From: Liriodendron chinense
Lineage: Eukaryota; Streptophyta; Magnoliopsida; Magnoliales; Magnoliaceae
Length of the DNA: 64,000 nt
Direction: 5' to 3'
NCBI GenBank assembly: GCA_003013855.2
Contig: PVNU02001548.1
Location: 2,480,001-2,544,000 of the forward strand
The notes under the pieces: model-generated
What the model saw: only the letters and a program-made list of their open reading frames with translations
What the model was told of the DNA's origin: nothing
Database searches by the model: none
Position numbers and translations under genes: made by a program
Shown here: piece after piece, positions 51,771 to 63,193 of the stretch
Layout of the letters: every line of letters starts with the position of its first letter
How positions within the stretch are numbered: the first letter of the stretch is position 1

Positions 51771-53130
51771 CAGTAGCGAGATTCTCTACTGACCCGGTCA
51801 GTAGCTCATCTGCGTCCTTGTTCCAAGCTGGAAAATGATTCAGTGGATCCATCTCCACAGAAATTCCCATGCAACCTACCTTCAATGGCATATGTTGTAT
51901 TTTTCATGGTGAATCGAGACCGTTCATACAGCAGTCTACCCATAGATGCATAATATTTATAAAAAATAACATCATGGAATGGTTCTAGCAATGCTTTTTT
52001 TTAAAAACCCATTTTACCTCCTGAATGCAGACAATTAAAGAAATTGGTCATGTGGCCAGGATCAATCCTGCAGGTGCGGTTCTACTAATTTGAGCCGTCC
52101 ATTGTAAGTCTCTTAGGTGCACATCTTTCAAGAATATGCTATTGGACCTTGCTTTGTTTAGGTGGCCAATTAGTAGGCGGGTACTTAGGTTTTCCCATGT
52201 GCCAGGCTCGGCAAAGCATCGTCCGTCCATTTTAAAAACTATGAAGAAATAAGTGATTTTAGGATCTCCACTACACGATGTGCAAGGGTTGCCAGCTTGC
52301 ATGAGTGGGACCTAAGGTTCTCCCGCCAAGGACGGATCATGTTGCAAAAGTCTACTAATTGACCCAAAGGTGGATGGTCTAAATCAATGATTGACCATTT
52401 GTAGTATGATCAATATGCATCTATCCTCTTAACCATTTTATCAATGGTTAAAATCATCCCAAAAAAGTATTTTAGTGATTGGCAATTAAGGTTGGGTGAG
52501 GATCATTCAACAAAAGTGATATTTTAAGAGGGATTGGCGACCAATTGTGGGACCCACGTGATGGATGGCCTATATTAATGATCAACCCATTTTGTAGAAC
52601 GATCAACACCATCCATAAATTTTTACTCGTAATTGAATCAAATACAAATATATGAGTTCTCAGATTTGTAATCACCTACTACAAAATATTATCTGAACAT
52701 AGGATGATAATTCCCAGCAATCACAATACTCGTGCTGCAATACATAGTTATTGAAACATAAATTTCATTGGATGCCTCCAATCCAAAGGGCCGCAAGGGT
52801 ATTTCTATCTTCCCCGAATTTAATTATGGAAACTAACGATGGTTATTATTTTAAATGGCCGTCAGTAGCAAGAAGTGAATCGTGTCTCTGAAACACTTCA
52901 CATTTGCAGGTAAACCATCAGCCATTGGATGGAGTTAGATTAGTTCAGTAGTGTGGACCCTCACCGATTTCCACGCTCCCACACGACGACGTTCTCGTCC
53001 CTTCTCCTTTCGGGAAAAGAAGGAGAGGAGGATGCGTGAGTGCGAAATCGCCGTTTGTGCCACTGGCTTGCCTCGTTCTCGAGGGCTTTGTTCGGTTGTC
53101 GTGTTAAGCTGGATATGTTTAAGTGAGTTT

Positions 53131-53137
53131 ATATAAG
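53131..53137 (+). promoter_or_regulatory. TATA box of the Tat-like LTR
   Basis: TATATAA just upstream of GACCAGAGTCGCC, the position usual for U3/R in Tat/Ogre LTRs. Confidence 0.45.
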
Positions 53138-53409
53138 ACCAGAGTCGCCACTAGCCAGTTACTTTGAATCTACAGTCGGCTAGACCCCGTAGAAACGTTA
53201 GAGAAGGGAATCCGAAGATTCCTTCCTTTAAAATGACTCTTATTGATCTGCAGTCAGAGATTCAAGGTAAGGGATCACGGTTACAGGGTGGGAAGAGGTT
53301 AAGCACCCCACACACTGCCCGTATCGAAGTACGGTCTCTACTTCACAGAATCGATCGAATACTTGAAAGTCTAGTTTAATCCTCGTATATTCTCATGGAT
53401 GACATGATG

Positions 53410-53692
53410 CATGAATGCGGGTCTGAACAGTAAGAGTTTCTGATGGGCAGGTTCCAACAACGGGCAACCCAGAGCGTACGCTCGAACTGACAGGTGCTTT
53501 ATGCGAGATGATGCATGCTGTGTGCTTGAATATTCAAAGTGTTTATAGTGATATGTACGTGAATGCAGGTCTGAACAGTAAGAGTTTCTGATGGGCAGGT
53601 TCCAACAACGGGCAACCCCAGAGCATACGCTCGAACTAACAGGTGCTTAATTTAAGACATATGCGGTGTGCTTGAATAATCAAGGTGCTTGT
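53410..53692. repeat. Direct repeat, two units of about 153 bp
   Basis: Both units carry GGTCTGAACAGTAAGAGTTT, CTGATGGGCAGGTTCCAACA, ACGGGCAACCC, ACGCTCGAACT and GTGTGCTTGAATA in the same order, starting near 53420 and 53573, with about 90 percent identity. Confidence 0.85.
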
Positions 53693-54117
53693 AGTGAAGC
53701 AGGGGGGTTGGAAGAAAAGTAAATGTTGCACTTATGCTAGATGCAAATGAGATGATGCTGGAAAAATGATAGCTGGATGGACGGAGGTATCGCAAGGATT
53801 GGCTTCGAGTGGGTGGATCAAGACTTGGGCGACTTGGGAGACTTGGACCAGTGGTCAGGCTAGGCTGGACCAGGGCTAGGCTCTCCTCACTCGGGCTCTC
53901 CTTGGTGGAGGAATGGGCTAAGGGGTGAAAGAGGGTGACTCAGATGGACGGGCTCTCTCTGGCTGACTGGTGTGTTGAAATGAGAAGGGGAGGGGGGTAT
54001 TTATAGCAGCGAGCAGTGGCAGAGCTCGTAATTTGTCTCGGGCGGCCTGCTATGGGCCGCCCATACGGCCGCTCCTCGGTTTCCAGCGATGTACTGTTGC
54101 TTCCTCGGGGCTGCTAT

Positions 54118-54235
54118 TTGACTCGCTGGGTCGACTCAGTGAGTTGACTCAGCGGGTCGACTCGGTGATTTAACTCGACGGGTTGACTCGGTGTTTTGAC
54201 TCAGCGGGTTGACTCAGTGAGTTTGACTTTTTTGA
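54118..54235. repeat. GACTCAGTGAGTT-type short tandem repeat
   Basis: About six imperfect units of roughly 20 bp alternating GACTCGCTGGGTC, GACTCAGTGAGTT and GACTCAGCGGGTC. Confidence 0.85.
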
Positions 54236-54534
54236 AATTTTTTGACTGGCTTTTCTTATGGGGGGTTTTTCAGGGTGGTGTTTAGGACTGGGTTGACTGG
54301 GTTCAGGCTTGAACTGGGCTATGGAATGGGGCTTACAAGGGTGAGTTTGGCTGAGTTTGGACTTGGAATTTGGGGGTATGGTCCTCCATTCATCCAGCTA
54401 TCTTTACCAACAGTGTAGCCGAAGGTGGGGTGTCTACAGATGCCCCTCTTTGGCAGAGGTTGCGTGCAACCGAATGCCAAAGCGAGTGGACACCCCACTT
54501 CTGACCCGGTCATTCATAGATCATGTTCTGAAAT

Positions 54535-55430
54535 CTTTGCTTGCTTTTGCATCTGTGTCAGTTGATCGTTTGGAAACCGATCACTCGCACATACCGCGGG
54601 AGTTTGGAGAAAACGTTGCGATTGCCCCTGCATGCGCTGCAACCTGGGTACCCAATCGCAACCCTTCCATTCCCGATCGGTACTAACATCGGAAAGGTAC
54701 AGCAGAGCCTCTGCGTCGACAGTCTTACGAGGATGCTGACCCTGAGACTGATTGTGTGATGTTTGATGTTTTCCCAGATCACTCCAGGAGTACTTGTTTC
54801 GCTTGACTGTCAAAGTGGTTAGACGCCTTGCGTCAGATAGTCTTACGGGATTCTACTACGCCGACTTGGACTCAGTCAAGGTACTTCAGGCATCCACGCC
54901 TAGGTATGTGCGGGTGGGCTTTTTCCACCCGATCTGCTGGCTTCGATGCTTGGTTTGCAATTCATTCTTTTCTTGATTGTGGTCTGGAATCTTTGTTATC
55001 CTTTGTATCTGAGTCAGTTGATTGTCTGGAAGTTGATAACTCGCACATACCGCGAGAGTTTGGAGAAAACGTTGCGATTGTCCCTGCAGTTTGCTGCAAC
55101 CTGGGTACCCAATCGCAACCCTTCCATTCCCGATCGGTACTAACATCAGAAAGGTACAGCAGAGCCTCTGCGTCCGCTAGTCTTACCAGGATACTGACCC
55201 TGAGACTGATTGTGTGATGTTTGATGTTTTCCCAGATCACTCCAGGAGTACTTGTTTCGCTTGACTGTCAAAGTGGCTAGACGCCCTGCGTCCGATAGTC
55301 TTACGGGATTCTACTACGCCGACTTGGACTCAGTCAAGGTACTTCAGGCATCCACGCCTAGGTATGTGCGGGTGAACTCTTTCCACCCAATCTGCTGATT
55401 TTGATACTTGGGTTACAATTCATCGTTTCC
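54535..55430. repeat. Tandem duplication, two units of about 454 bp
   Basis: Unit 1 starts near 54541 and unit 2 near 54995. Both carry ATCTG.GTCAGTTGAT, CTCGCACATACCGCG, GAGTTTGGAGAAAACGTTGC, CCCAATCGCAACCCTTCCAT, GGTACAGCAGAGCCTCTGCG, CAGATCACTCCAGGAGTACT and ATCCACGCCTAGGTATGTGC. Identity is above 90 percent, so the duplication is recent relative to the rest of the element. Short reading frames shared by the two units are not domain-like. Confidence 0.92.
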
Positions 55431-56334
55431 ACCTGTTCAAATGGTTTCTCTGACCGAGCCTTTTGGCTTTCATCTTTTTGTATCTTGGCATGTGGTACGA
55501 CCGCAGTGACACTGGAGTTCAGTTCGACTGTACTTTGAGTGCATTGGATCCGATGTTCTCCGGGGAAACCGCGAGACATCGGATCTTATTTGATTTTTGC
55601 GTCGGCTCCTACCCAGAGATATGGAAGATCTCCTGGTGTTTTGGAGGCAGAACGCTCTACTGGGAAAATATTTTTGGATTTTTGAAAAGATACCCACTCT
55701 GGGGAGTGATACTCCGTGGGATTTTTATTTGCAAATAGAAATATTTTTTGTCTTTTGAAATGGAAATCGGGTCTACGCGTGCCTCCACTAGGGATGCCTG
55801 TGGGGTCTTTGGCTAACCGACTTTATTTTGAAAGCAGGTAAACATGATGATTGATGCGATGGATGTGATGCATGGAGATGCATGATGAATGCATGGCTTG
55901 GCTCATTTTCTTTTCAGTTCGATGATTTTGCTTTTGCTATGGGTGCAGAGAACTTTGAGCTTATTGCTTGCAGGGTTGTGCTCCTTGGGGTTTTTCTTTT
56001 TTACACTGGTGTTTGGTCAGCGGGTTGGTCAAGATCCCGACCCGTGGTCGTTCAGGTCCATCGTCCCAAGATGCTGTTTCTTTGCGAATGAGAATGTACG
56101 AGGATATTATCTGGCTTCAAGATGTTCTTCTGGGCATTCATGTGATTGGGATGGTGTTTGGTTGCCCGTTTTGGTCAAGATTCCAATTTGCGGGCGATTG
56201 GATCCGTCATCCCAAATTGTGAAGAGAGTGGAGTTCAAGACTCCTGAAGTGTAGTGCTGGGGGCTAATTTTTATGATTTTTTGTAAATATGTGGTCCGAA
56301 TCTTTACCTGAGTGGTTAAGATAGAGATCGGTTT

Positions 56335-56560
56335 ATTGAAGGCACAAGAAATATTTTTGTGATTTTTTGAAATTTTTTTTTTTTGAAAGCAAGAGAAATA
56401 TTTTTGTAATTTTTGACAATATTTTGATTGAAAGCAAGGGAAATATTTTTGTGATTTTTGAGAATATTTTGATTGAAAGCAAGGGAAATATTTTTGTGAT
56501 TTTTGAGAATATTTTGATTTGAAAGCAAAGGAAATATTTTTGTGATTTTTGAAGAGGTGA
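56335..56560. repeat. Short tandem repeat, unit about 55 bp
   Basis: About five units of the type GAAAGCAAGGGAAATATTTT, then TGTGATTTTTGAGAATATTT. Units 2-4 are nearly identical. Antisense frames rich in FQKSQKYFP are a by-product. Confidence 0.9.
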
Positions 56561-57124
56561 TTTTGCAATGTTTTTGTATTTTGTGATTTTTCTGAAATGC
56601 AGGGAAAAGTATGAAATTTTCATCCACTTCCAGCTTCTACTGCTGGTAAGGCACCCGATCCATTTTACGTCAGCGAGCAAGACGAGTCTCACACAGTTAA
56701 GTGCAGTAGTTTTACATCTTCGGATGAGGAGATTTGAGGGTTTTCAGTCAACACACCCACAAAGTTGCCTGTTCCTTATGTGCAATGTACATAGACCACG
56801 TATCGTCCGACGGACTCCTTCGGCCACAAAATGAGCCACATCCTCACATTTCCCTTAGTCAATCCAGTTTGGGGCCTTACGTTGCTCACAATTCTGTGAG
56901 GGTTCGCTCCACCTCCCAATAACCTTAATCCCCTTCATGAGTTTTAGGAACAGGGAACATCCGTCGGATTCAACAGCGACTTCCAAATCAAGGTTGTCTA
57001 TCACGGTGCGTTCAACATGAACAGGATTGCAGAGTTCTGCCCGCCTCAGCCCTTACCTGTTTAAAAGATTCCAGACACCCGTACGATCAAGTGTCAGCCA
57101 TGTCTGGAACAGGTTAGGAAAGAA

Positions 57125-58085
57125 AGCCCCCGAGAAGTTAATCCCAGTGTAGTTTTAGGTCTTCGGACCACTGGAGATAAATTCGTGCAGTTGAAATTTT
57201 TAGTGAATCATTTTTTTTTTTGTGTTTTTTTTTTTTTTTTTGGAAAAGGTTCCAGACTTCAGCTCGAATGATCGAGATTGATGCTGGTTTTTGTGGAAAG
57301 CTTTAAAATATTTTTGGTATTTTTGAAATGTTTCGGGTTATCAGATCCTGGCTCGAATGGCTGGGATCGATGCCGGTTTTTGTTAAAAGCGAGAAAGGTC
57401 CCCCGAGAAACTAATCCTAGTGTAGTTTAAGGTCTTCAGACCGTAAAAAAAAACTTTATGTACATGCTGAAAGTACATTCTTTTTTGTGGTTTTTCGAAA
57501 ACTGTTCCAGGTCATAAAATCTCAGTTTTGAACGGTCAGGATTGACACTGGTTTTTATTGAAAATCTCTCGGGATTTTGTTCCCGACGTAGTTTAAGGTC
57601 TTCGGACAAAAAATTGTACAAAAGGGGGCAAACACACATTTTTTTTTTGTTTTCGAAATGATCCAGATCATCAAATCTTGGCCTGAACGGCTAGAATCGA
57701 TGCTGTTTTTTATTAAAAATCTCTCGGGATGTTGATCCTGACGTAGTTTAAGGTCTTCGGACAAAAAACTGTACAAAAGGGGGCAAACACACTTTTTTTT
57801 TGTTTTCGAAATGATCCAGATCATCAAATCTTGGCCTGAACGGCTAGGATCGATGCTGTTTTTTATTAAAATCCCTCAGGATGTTGATCCCGACATAGTT
57901 TAAGGTCTTCGGACCAGTACTGCACAAAACAGGAAAGACATTTTTTTGTTTTTGTTTTTTTTTTGGAAAGTACTCGGTGTCGTCGGATCTTAATTCGAGC
58001 GATCAAGACCGATACCGGCTTTTATTGAAAATCTCTCGGGATGTCGATCCCGACGTAGTTTAAGGTCTTCGGACCAAAATCTGTA
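57125..58085. repeat. Degenerate tandem array around GTAGTTTAAGGTCTTCGGAC
   Basis: The word GTAGTTTAAGGTCTTCGGAC or a close variant recurs near 57152, 57421, 57590, 57744, 57895 and 58056, preceded each time by CTCGGGAT.TTGATCCCGA-like sequence and followed by GATC..ATCAAATCTTGGC. The spacing is about 150-165 bp for most units and longer for the first. These are non-coding spacer repeats of the LTR element. Confidence 0.85.
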
Positions 58086-58099
58086 CAAGCGAGCAGCAA

Positions 58100-60620
58100 T
58101 CCAGGTTAGAGATTATGAGAATTCTTCTTGGAATGGTTCGGATCATCAGGTCATATCCTTGGATGGTTAGGATCATTGTTTGACCAAGTCAAATTTTTCT
58201 TTCTTTTCTTTGAAAATTCTATGGTACTTTTCCACATCATCAACCCAATTTCTCACCCATTTCTCATGAGATGAGATTTTTGTGAGATTTCTTCCTTTTT
58301 TTCTCACCATTCTCTTCCATCACTTCATTCTTACATGGAGGTACAAGATTCACTTGCAACCACCCTTCCCAAGGAGGAGTTCTTCCCAAGGAGAGGGGGT
58401 GAGAAGTCATCTCACATAGGTAGGGGCTAGGACGGCCTCCCATGGGCCGCCCGGACGGTCTCTGCCTTCTGGTCTCTTCAGTGGGCTGGGTAAAAGGGTG
58501 CCCTCCCCTTTTCTATATAACATGGGGCACCCTTGCCCCCCTCAACGTGCAATCTCTCTCTTCTCTCTCTCATATTCTCTCTTTTTCAAGTTTTCTCTCT
58601 CTTCTTTGGTGGTCCCTTGCTCTTTTCAAGTAGTGGCCCTTAGAGACATTTTGGGACAGCAAGGTGGTCCCTCTTTGGTGAATGGTAAAGGTATGGACCA
58701 CTTCTTTTCCTTTCTTGTCTTTTCCTTCTTCATTATCTCTTCTCATGACTCTTTTCTTTTTCCATGTAGCTATTCCAAAAAGAGTGAGGGTGGGCCCAAG
58801 TGTTTTTGGCCATTTTCTAGATCTCAAGTCTTTTTCAAAGGTGGTGCATGGAGAAGGACATTGCAAGCTCTCCACTTCATTTTTTCTTTCTTCTTTTCAC
58901 ACTCCCTTCATGTGTATGTAAAGGGTGATTTTGCCATGTCCATCAAGTGTGCATGGCAAAATACTCTATCTTTTCATGGGAGTTGAGCCTCTTTTCAAAT
59001 GTATCAAATGGGCTCAAAGTGAAGTCATGGCCCTTGGTGTATTTGATGGGCCCAATGCTTCATTTTGGGCTCCCTCATGCTTTCTTGTTCTTATCATTTC
59101 TTTTGGAGCTTTCTTTTTCTTTTCCATCTTCCTTCCAAGACTTGGGCCCATGGGCATGGTAAGGCCCATCTCAAGTTTTGGGCTCATGGGGCTCACTTTG
59201 GGTGGCCCTATCTTTCTTCACATATGTATGGACCAAGATGACTAGCCCATTCTTCATTTGGATCTCAAGTGGGCTAGATTTTCTAATTGGGCCTTTATGG
59301 ACAAGTGGCTCAAGTCTTCCACTATCTCTTGATTATGATGTACATCCTTGTACAAGGTGTAGTGGGCTCCTTGGAGTTTTTCATATGGATGGGCTTTTGG
59401 GCCTTCATTGAAACTTGGGCACTTCTTTGAACTATGTGTGCCCCACTACATTTTGTTCATGTAGGATTTTTCTTTTCATGCTTTTTCTCTTTTGATGGAT
59501 GGAGGACTTGAGCTACTTGACCATCTACAAGTCCCATGAGTGAGTTGTTCCCACAATCTCACTAAGTTCAAATGGTTTTCTTTGTGGTAGGAATGTGGTT
59601 CTCAAGAGTTTCCCTCTAATGTTATCAATCGCTAATGGATGATCCTCAAGTGAGCTATCCATACAACCATAGCTCCTTAATCCTTTCTTTGGGGCTTGGT
59701 GGGTCATTCCACCATCATTTTAAATATGAGTGGTTTTTCTTTGAATTTGTGGGAAAGAATGATACCCATAAGTTGCCATTTTTGTCCCATGCCTTGGGAC
59801 ATTTCGGATTTTGATCTTCAAGTGGGCTATGTGTACCATTCTTATCCATTTTCATGATGGTTGGGTAAGCCATGCCTTCTTGTGCTCAAATGGTCTCCCT
59901 TTTTGGTAAAGAAATTGGTGCACATAAGTTGCCCAAACTTGCCTTTACATGGGCATTTCCAACTTTGACTCCTCATGTGGGCTATGTGCATCAAAATTTT
60001 TACCATTGGCCTCTTTGATTCCATATGTTTGTAGGTGGACCGCCATGTTGTATTCTCATGGCCAAAACTTTCATCAAGATGAGGCACATAAGGTTGCCCA
60101 TGGTTGACTCATGAATGGGTCCTCATATTCTTCGAAGTGGGCTATGTGCTCTCTCCAATCCATTGAGATGAGGCATTTGGGTTGTCTTTGGGGGCCCACT
60201 TCCTTTCTATCCCCCACTTGTCCATGTCCATGTGTTAAAAAAGATGGAAACATCTTAAGTGAGAACCATGGCCTTGGCATAAAAGTGGATCAATCCTTGG
60301 CCACATATGGACTTTGAAGAGGGATTTCTCATGTGAAGTAGGATTCTCATCCTTTGTTGATCTCATGGCACTTGAGTGCATTTGTTGTCCAAAATGTGTC
60401 CTTAGATGATGGACTTTTTCTTACCTAAGGCATGCCATGCAACCTTCTTTAAGGTGGGCCTTACTTTTTCCAAAGGGCCCAACACACATCCTAAGTGACA
60501 CATGGAGTTGGACTTTAGATTTTGCATTGGAATGTGAGTCCAATCCCATGGGTTTCTTGGATGATAATTTGGATTTTAATGGGTAATGGGTAGGGACTTA
60601 CCTTGCCAAGCTTGTAGGAT
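58100..60620. other. Non-coding internal region of the LTR element
   Basis: TC-rich and GGGC-rich sequence with no domain I recognise. Repeated phrases such as GTGGGCTATGTG (59824, 59970, 60136) and GCACATAAG..TGCCCA (about 59932, 60084) suggest old internal repetition. Plus-strand frames at 58498-58986 and 58925-59245 are Phe/Ser-rich and not family-like. Confidence 0.5.
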
Positions 60621-60623
60621 TCA

Positions 60624-62118
60624 ATGGCGGATGGTACCAGGGGTCACCGAGTGATTGATGAAGATGATCCTGCCTTCATTGTCCGCTGAAGGGATCACAT
60701 GTGTTCCTTAGCTATGGAGCATCAACCTCTTCCCGCTATCAAAGGTCGAGGTACTAGGGATCGCTGGGACGACTGGGTGAAGGATCCACAGCCCTTGCTT
60801 GAACGAGTACTGGATGGTACTCCTTTTGCTGGCCTCCTCACCTTACGTTTCCATAATAACGATGCTAACCGCATGATGCTTGCGGCCCTTTGCGAGAGGT
60901 GGCGGGATGAGACCCACACCTTCCAGCTCCCTTGTGGGGAATGGGGAATAACCCCCTTGGACATTTACATGCAAATAGGCTTCCCATTTCATGGAACAAT
61001 TGTTCCTTAAGTCAGCTCTCTGGCTCCTCTCACTTCCACCGACTGGCTACGGCTTGTCGGTGACGTCCCACCCGAGGGTGAATTCCAAGGCCATCAAGTG
61101 AAGATGCGATGGTTCTACAACAATTTTGCCTTCGTCATCCCCACCACCGAGCGAGAGGCCCTCCACAAAGCCCAGGCCATGATCACTTATGCCTTCGGGT
61201 CCTTCCTCTTTTGCCATGCGAATGAGAGGGTTGATCCTAAATTCCTTCGTTTAGTCGAGGATCTTCATCATCCCTATAACTGGAATGGGGCTATCTTGAC
61301 CCATATCTTTCAAGGTTTGGACAAGACCTGTCGGCATAGACGGTCCTTCACAGGCTTCTGGCCTGTCATTGAGATATCTCTTCTTTCACCTTTCTTGAAG
61401 GGCTTTCGCCTTCTTTCTTTCTCTGATCATTAGACGTGCTTTTGTCCAGACCTGCTTTTATGACCATTTTTCCCATCTCGCGCCGAGGATGCGGGATGAT
61501 ATTGAGCCCTCTCAGTATCGCCACATGTACTGGCGCCAGCAAAACCGTCAGCGGAACTTCCGAGTTCCCGGGGACAATTGGCGTGCTGACATAGACGGGC
61601 TGACCGTTGAGGACGTAAGTATCTTGCTTTCCCTACCCCTCGTGCCGTACCGTAACTGATCGTGGTGACCTCATTTGCTGCAGCTCGCTCGGATGCCGTA
61701 TGTCAGTTTCCCTCTCTATTATACCCCTCAGCGTGTGGAGACATACGATGCTTCATGTCTCCGTATCATGCTTTCCGACGCTGAATCTTTTCAGTGGTAT
61801 TTGGGGGAGAGATTGCTTCGGCAAGTCACTGGGGTGGCTCGGGTCCCTTGTTGTGCACCTCCTCCAGCTGCTCGGATGCCAGTTGATGAGAGAGTTGAGG
61901 CTCTTGTGGGCCAGCCTGGACTTCGTTTCATGATCCCGGATCGTGATTATGATGAGTGGTATTTGCTGTTCGGACAGGGGCCTCTGCTTCCTTCGCTTTA
62001 TGTTCCCGGTGGCCGTCGCAGGTATGCTGGAGGTTCGGTGACTGCTCCTTTGATGGATCTTTATCGTCGGGAGCGGGACACGAGGAGGGACGATGATGAT
62101 TATGTTGGCGACTTGTAG
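60624..62118 (+). pseudogene. Plant mobile domain (aminotransferase-like) protein, inactivated
   Basis: From the ATG at 60624 the frame reads MADGTRGHRVIDEDDPAFIV, a TGA at 60687, then WDDWVKDPQPLLERVLDGT, LCERWRDETHTFQLPCGEWG and IYMQIGFPFHG, a TAA at 61008, then RWFYNNFAFVIPTTE, QAMITYAFGSFLFCHANE and DKTCRHRRSFTGFWPVIE. This is the plant mobile domain (PMD) pattern: ERW..ETHTF.LP.GE. The frame then shifts near 61410 to RRAFVQTCFYDHFSH and FRVPGDNWRADIDGLTVED. A 69-bp GT-AG intron (61615-61683) follows, then LARMPYVSFPLYYTPQRVE, ending DDDDYVGDL and TAG. Both stops are explained by C-to-T changes (CGA to TGA, CAA to TAA). PMD genes occur both as host MAIL-like genes and inside retroelements; the context favours the latter. 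Confidence 0.75.
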
Positions 62119-63190
62119 CTTGCTTGGGTACTCTGCTTTGTATGGCCTTGTACTTTTGCTTTTATCTTCTTTTGTATCCAGCTCTGTTGAATGAATATAT
62201 AATCTTTGATTTGTCTCAAATTTCTTGATGATGTCTGGATGCTTTGAATTCTAACTCGTTCTCTAATGATTTGCGGAAGATGAGGCTTCTTAACTGCATG
62301 GATGATGACTTGAACAGTTCAGATTGCTTGACTAGGCCTTGTGGGTCCACTTGATGATTAGATCTTGGATTCTGGCCCTTTTTTTTATGATCGAACCTTT
62401 GATCTTGTTGCTCCATGACCTGTGTAAGCTTTTCAATGGTTTGGATCCTGATGATTTAGCCCTTGAATGGTTCAGATTGATAGATTTGGCCTTGTGGGCC
62501 CACTTGAGACCTTGACTTTACTTTGGGGCACCTCTTTTGATGATTTGTGGGGCTAAGAAGGCTTCTCATGGTGTAGATGATGGCTTGAACATCTCGGATT
62601 GCTTGACTTGGCTTTGTGGGCCCACCTGATGATTAGATCTTGGATTCTGGCCCTTCCTTTGATGATCAGACCTTTGATCTTGTTGTTTGATGGCTCATGC
62701 AGGTCCTTCAATGGTTTAGATCATGATGATCTAGTCTTTGAATGACTTGGATTGCTTGTGGCCCCCACTTGATCACCTTTCCTTCTCTTTGACTTGATCA
62801 GCCATGTTCTGGCTGCATTGCTTCGTGATTGCACCAGTGGGGCACCTTTTATATGGTCTTGATCAGCCTCAGTTGAAATCTGGAGTGGACCGGAGCCTTG
62901 GGCGGCCCATGGAGCGCCATCTGCTGACGTGGACTATCAGCCTCACCTACCAAGAACCCTGGAACCAATCCTGCGGAGAGAGAGGAACCGCGTCCGTACG
63001 GGCGGCCCAGGGCAGGCCGCCCAGGGCTTGTCTCTTGAGCGGCCTGGGCTGGCTCGTGCTCGGAAATTCCCTGTTGTCCTTTTCTCTTGTCCCCTCATCC
63101 TCTGCACTGGATCATTTGATTCCAGCCATGAATCTACATTTTGTCCCTTCTTTCCTTCTCTTTTTGTCTTGTTCTTTGTTGATCCTTTCT
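62119..63190. other. Spacer of the LTR element; no gene seen
   Basis: It contains repeated phrases TTGACT.GGCCTTGTGGG, CCACTTGATGATTAGATCTT and GATTCTGGCCCTT in two copies (about 62325-62380 and 62607-62665), so a 270-280-bp internal duplication is likely. The GGGCGGCCCA words near 62890-63030 echo those at 54040 and 58440. Confidence 0.5.
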
Positions 63191-63193
63191 TGA

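Noticed and set aside
54514..55240. Paired frames of 60-129 codons in the 454-bp repeats
   Set aside because: They occur in all frames on both strands, show no domain, and simply repeat because the DNA is duplicated.
56335..58085. Regularly spaced repeats resembling a CRISPR array
   Set aside because: The genome is a plant nuclear one, the repeats are degenerate and 55-160 bp long without unique spacers, and no cas genes exist.
58498..59245. Phe/Ser-rich frames up to 162 codons
   Set aside because: Composition follows the TC-rich DNA; no start context, domain or conservation argument supports a gene.
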